Part shown: piece by piece, positions 5,076-7,004 of the stretch | How positions within the stretch are numbered: position 1 is the stretch's first letter | How the letters are laid out: every line of letters begins with the position of its first letter | NCBI GenBank assembly: GCA_025965295.1 | Contig: JAOPXF010000429.1 | Span: 1 to 7,004, forward strand | Direction of reading: 5' to 3' | DNA from: Nocardioides sp. | GTDB lineage: Bacteria; Actinomycetota; Actinomycetes; Propionibacteriales; Nocardioidaceae | Length of the DNA stretch: 7,004 bases | Translations under genes and position numbers: made by a program | Notes under the pieces: model-generated | What the model saw: the letters and a program-made list of their open reading frames with translations, nothing else | What the model was told of the DNA's origin: nothing | The model's database searches: none

Positions 5076-6437
5076 TCATGCGGAGGAGGAGCGCCGGGTC
5101 CGGCGCTCCTTCTCCAGCTCGGCCCGGTAGGCGTGCGCGTCCACCTGGATCGTGTGCCGCTTCGAGGCGACGTACCGCTTGCGAACGGCCTCGTCGTACG
5201 CCGCGATCTGGGCGCGCATCTCGCCCGCCGTCGGCAGCGTGACCGTGCCGGCCACCAGGTCGGCCACCCAGTGCGCCTGGGCCTCGGCGAGCGGCATCAC
5301 CGCACCGAGCGGCTGGATCAGCCCGACGAAGTAGAGGCCGGGGTGGTCGGGCGAGACGACCCGGCGGTAGAGGTCGACGTGGTTGTCCTCCGCGCGGACC
5401 ACGGTGTCGTCGAGGAACGGGAACGACACCTTGTAGCCGGTGGAGTAGACGACGACGTCCGCCTCGACCGACGTACCGTCGACGAAGCACACCTTCGGCC
5501 CGTCGAAGCGGTCGATGTTGGGCCGGACCGTGATGTCGCCGTGGCCGAGGCGGGTCAGCAGGTCGTCGCTGATCGTCGGGTGCGCCTCGAGGACCTCGTG
5601 GTCGGGCTCGGGCAGGCCGTAGTCGGTCATCTTCCCGACGGCCAGCCGCAGCATCGCCTTCATGCCGAGCTTCTGCAGCGCGAAGGGGCCGCGGGCGAGT
5701 GGCGAGCTGGTCAGGTGGTCGGTCGGCATCCCGAACATGTACTTGGGCAGCACGTGCGCCCCGCGACGCATCGTGAGGTGGGTCTCGGCCGCCACCCGGG
5801 AGGCCTCGACCGCGATGTCGGTGGCGGAGTTGCCGATCCCGAGCACCACGACCCGCTTGCCGTCGAAGACCTCCGGGGTGCGGTAGTAGTGCGCGTGCAG
5901 CTGGGTGCCCGGGAACTGCTCGCTGCCCGGGAAGCCCGGCTCCGGCCAGCGCGGGTCCCAGTGGTGGCCGTTGGCGACCACGACGTGTTCGTAGCGCCTG
6001 GTCGTCGCCTCCCGCGACCTGCCGAGCGGGCGGACCGTGACGTCGTACCCGCCGGTCGCGCGCCCTTCGTTGGTCGAGCTTGTCGAGACCACCTTCACGA
6101 CCTCGGTGCGGAAGGTGATCCGCTCGCGCAGCCCGAAGTGGTCGACGTACGCGTCGAAGTACTCCGCGATCTGCCAGTGGCTCGGGTAGTCGGGCAGCGA
6201 CTCCGGCATCGGGAAAGCGGCGTACTGCATCGCCGTGCGCGAGGTGTTGATGTGCAGCGAGCGGTACGCCGAGCTGACGCCGTTGTCGTTCTCGTAGCGC
6301 CAGTTGCCGCCGACGTCCGAGCCCATCTCGAAGCAGTCGAAGTCGATCCCGCGGGCGGCCAGGACCTGGGCCGCGGCGATGCCCGAGGACCCGGCGCCGA
6401 CGATGCAGACGCGACCGCGCGTGACCCGTCCGCCCAT
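5076..6437 (-). CDS. flavin-containing monooxygenase (NAD(P)/FAD-dependent)
   Basis: Cytoplasmic class B flavoprotein monooxygenase of 453 residues, the usual length for bacterial FMOs. It would use FAD, NADPH and O2 to oxygenate an N-, S- or carbonyl-containing substrate, which is unknown. Motifs in order: FAD-binding VGAGSSG (13-19) with the acidic strand end CFEMG, the GGNWRYEN motif (43-50), the FMO signature F175-x-G177-xxx-H181-xxx-Y185-R186-x-P188, the NADPH-binding GIGNSA (200-205) and the STGY motif (332-335). The signature ends HxxxYRxP and fits FMOs better than the FxGxxxHxxxWP of Baeyer-Villiger enzymes, though activities overlap. Start 6437 (MGGRVTRGRVCIVGAG) puts the Rossmann loop at the usual depth; AAGG lies 10 bases upstream. 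A repeat-derived insert (about 116-125) and a basic tail encoded by a hairpin are unusual. The gene diverges from the dehydrogenase, 29 bp away. Confidence 0.94.
   Translation of the reverse strand: MGGRVTRGRVCIVGAGSSGIAAAQVLAARGIDFDCFEMGSDVGGNWRYENDNGVSSAYRSLHINTSRTAMQYAAFPMPESLPDYPSHWQIAEYFDAYVDHFGLRERITFRTEVVKVVSTSSTNEGRATGGYDVTVRPLGRSREATTRRYEHVVVANGHHWDPRWPEPGFPGSEQFPGTQLHAHYYRTPEVFDGKRVVVLGIGNSATDIAVEASRVAAETHLTMRRGAHVLPKYMFGMPTDHLTSSPLARGPFALQKLGMKAMLRLAVGKMTDYGLPEPDHEVLEAHPTISDDLLTRLGHGDITVRPNIDRFDGPKVCFVDGTSVEADVVVYSTGYKVSFPFLDDTVVRAEDNHVDLYRRVVSPDHPGLYFVGLIQPLGAVMPLAEAQAHWVADLVAGTVTLPTAGEMRAQIAAYDEAVRKRYVASKRHTIQVDAHAYRAELEKERRTRRSSSA
5087..5110 (-). terminator. 11-bp perfect hairpin overlapping the 3' end of the monooxygenase gene
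   Basis: AGGAGCGCCGG and CCGGCGCTCCT form perfect 11-base arms around a 2-base spacer (so the RNA loop must open to about 4 bases). The hairpin sits within the last dozen codons and ends 8 bases before the final base of the stop codon. It encodes the basic C-terminal tail (ERRTRRSSS). No T run follows; it is a plausible terminator or RNA stabiliser shared with coding sequence. Confidence 0.5.
6071..6090 (-). repeat. dispersed-repeat-like element inside the monooxygenase gene
   Basis: The minus strand reads GGTCTCGACAAGCTCGACCA, partly self-complementary (GGTC...GACC ends). Its core matches 15 of 16 bases of the element at 2467-2482. It encodes VSTSST in a loop between VVKV and GGYDVTV, where FMO relatives usually have a short variable turn. 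This suggests insertion of a palindromic repeat into a tolerant loop. Confidence 0.55.
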
Positions 6438-6466
6438 GTCGGCCGACCTTACGCGAGACTCCCGGC
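6438..6466. promoter_or_regulatory. 29-bp divergent start region with a 10-bp palindrome
   Basis: Only 29 bases separate the two start codons, so at least part of each promoter must lie inside the opposite gene. GTCGGCCGAC (6438-6447), a perfect palindrome, abuts the monooxygenase start. On the minus strand TAAGGT ends 8 bases before its ATG, matching TANNNT at the distance expected for leaderless transcription; the same bases could instead serve as an AAGG ribosome-binding site. The dehydrogenase start has no clear Shine-Dalgarno sequence. Confidence 0.4.
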
Positions 6467-7004
6467 ATGAGCACCGCAACAGCGAAGACGATCCTCATCA
6501 CCGGCGCCTCGTCGGGTCTCGGCGCCGAGATGGCCCGCCAGTTCGCCGCGAAGGGCAACGACCTCGCACTGTGCGCGCGGCGCCTCGAACGGCTCGAGGA
6601 GCTGCGCGCCGAGATCCTGGCCCGGCACCCCGACCGGCGCATCGAGGTGCGCGCCCTCGACGTCACCGACGACGACCTGGTCTTCGAGGTCTTCCGTGGC
6701 TTCCAGGCCGACTTCGCCCGTGACGGGCGCACGATCGACCGGATCATCATCAACGCCGGCCTCGGCAAGGGCGCCCCGCTGGGCACCGGCAGCTACGCGG
6801 CCAACCGCGAGACCGCGATGACCAACTTCGTCGCCGCGCTCGCGCAGTCGGAGGCCGCGATGGAGATCTTCCGGGCCCAGAACTCCGGGCACTTCGTGAA
6901 GATCTCGTCGATGTCGGCCGTCCGCGGGATGCCCAAGTCGATGACGACGTACGCCGCCACCAAGGCCGGCGCCGCGCACCTCGCCGAGGGCCTGCGCACC
7001 GAGC
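6467..7004 (+). CDS. SDR family NAD(P)-dependent oxidoreductase, C-terminus beyond right edge
   Basis: Classical short-chain dehydrogenase/reductase interconverting an alcohol and a ketone or similar group with NAD(P)H; the substrate is unknown. The 179 visible residues cover most of a usual 240-280-residue enzyme. Seen in order: the cofactor loop TGASSGLG (12-19), basic residues after the second strand (CARRLERL, 36-43) that favour NADP(H), Asp65-Val66, NAG (96-98), helix-4 Asn120, catalytic Ser148 in KISSMS, and YAATK giving Tyr162 and Lys166. The Ser-Tyr spacing of 14 is one more than the common 13. The ATG at 6467 gives the standard N-terminus (MSTATAKTILITGASSG); no good ribosome-binding site precedes it. 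It diverges from the flavin monooxygenase, so the two may act on one substrate family or share a regulator, which is inference. Confidence 0.95.
   Translation, partial: MSTATAKTILITGASSGLGAEMARQFAAKGNDLALCARRLERLEELRAEILARHPDRRIEVRALDVTDDDLVFEVFRGFQADFARDGRTIDRIIINAGLGKGAPLGTGSYAANRETAMTNFVAALAQSEAAMEIFRAQNSGHFVKISSMSAVRGMPKSMTTYAATKAGAAHLAEGLRTE

Noticed and set aside
5133..6470. A 445-codon plus-strand frame opposite the monooxygenase gene.
   Set aside because: It is antisense to an intact FMO with all signature motifs, and its translation is Arg/Asp/Val-rich with no family features.
4663..6786. A 707-codon minus-strand frame across the orphan gene, the monooxygenase gene and the dehydrogenase gene.
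   Set aside because: It overlaps three better-supported genes and shows no domain. Its apparent length reflects lack of stop codons in GC-rich antisense DNA.
1..7004. CRISPR array, rRNA, riboswitch or toxin-antitoxin pair.
   Set aside because: I found no regularly spaced 25-40-base repeats, no conserved RNA-gene segments, and no small overlapping gene pair.

Overview
The window looks like chromosome from a high-GC actinobacterium. Most of it is near 70% G+C, with GTG/ATG starts, overlapping stop/start operon joints and a proline/tyrosine-rich RDD membrane protein. A short repeat inside two genes (core GGTCTCGACARGCTCG) resembles repeats I recall from Nocardioides-like Propionibacteriales. 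That taxonomic placement is inference and not proof.

Left part (1-3170, minus strand): a tightly coupled three-gene operon, read right to left. It encodes a PadR-family regulator, a MacB/LolD-type ABC ATPase and a large FtsX/MacB-type permease that runs off the left edge. The joints are ATGA and GTGA overlaps. A cluster of ATACC/GGTAT inverted repeats upstream of the regulator is the likely operator. The likely logic is a ligand- or drug-responsive PadR repressor controlling its own export machine. The permease opens with GTG and has no stop in the window, so an ATG-only or complete-ORF search would miss it.

Middle (3285-5075): an RDD-family membrane protein on the plus strand, ending in a small hairpin. 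A stretch of about 1.1 kb follows that is clearly less GC-rich (53-58% in sampled 60-base lines, against about 72% in the flanking oxidoreductase gene). It carries one gene, for an unrecognised membrane-anchored or exported protein with six cysteines and a glycine-zipper-like C-terminus, and then a strong 17-bp hairpin. This is the most novel part of the window and looks acquired.

Right part (5076-7004): a flavin-containing monooxygenase on the minus strand and, divergently, a short-chain dehydrogenase running off the right edge. Only 29 bp separate their starts. The pair suggests oxidative metabolism of an organic substrate (alcohol/ketone or heteroatom compound), but the substrate cannot be read from the sequence.
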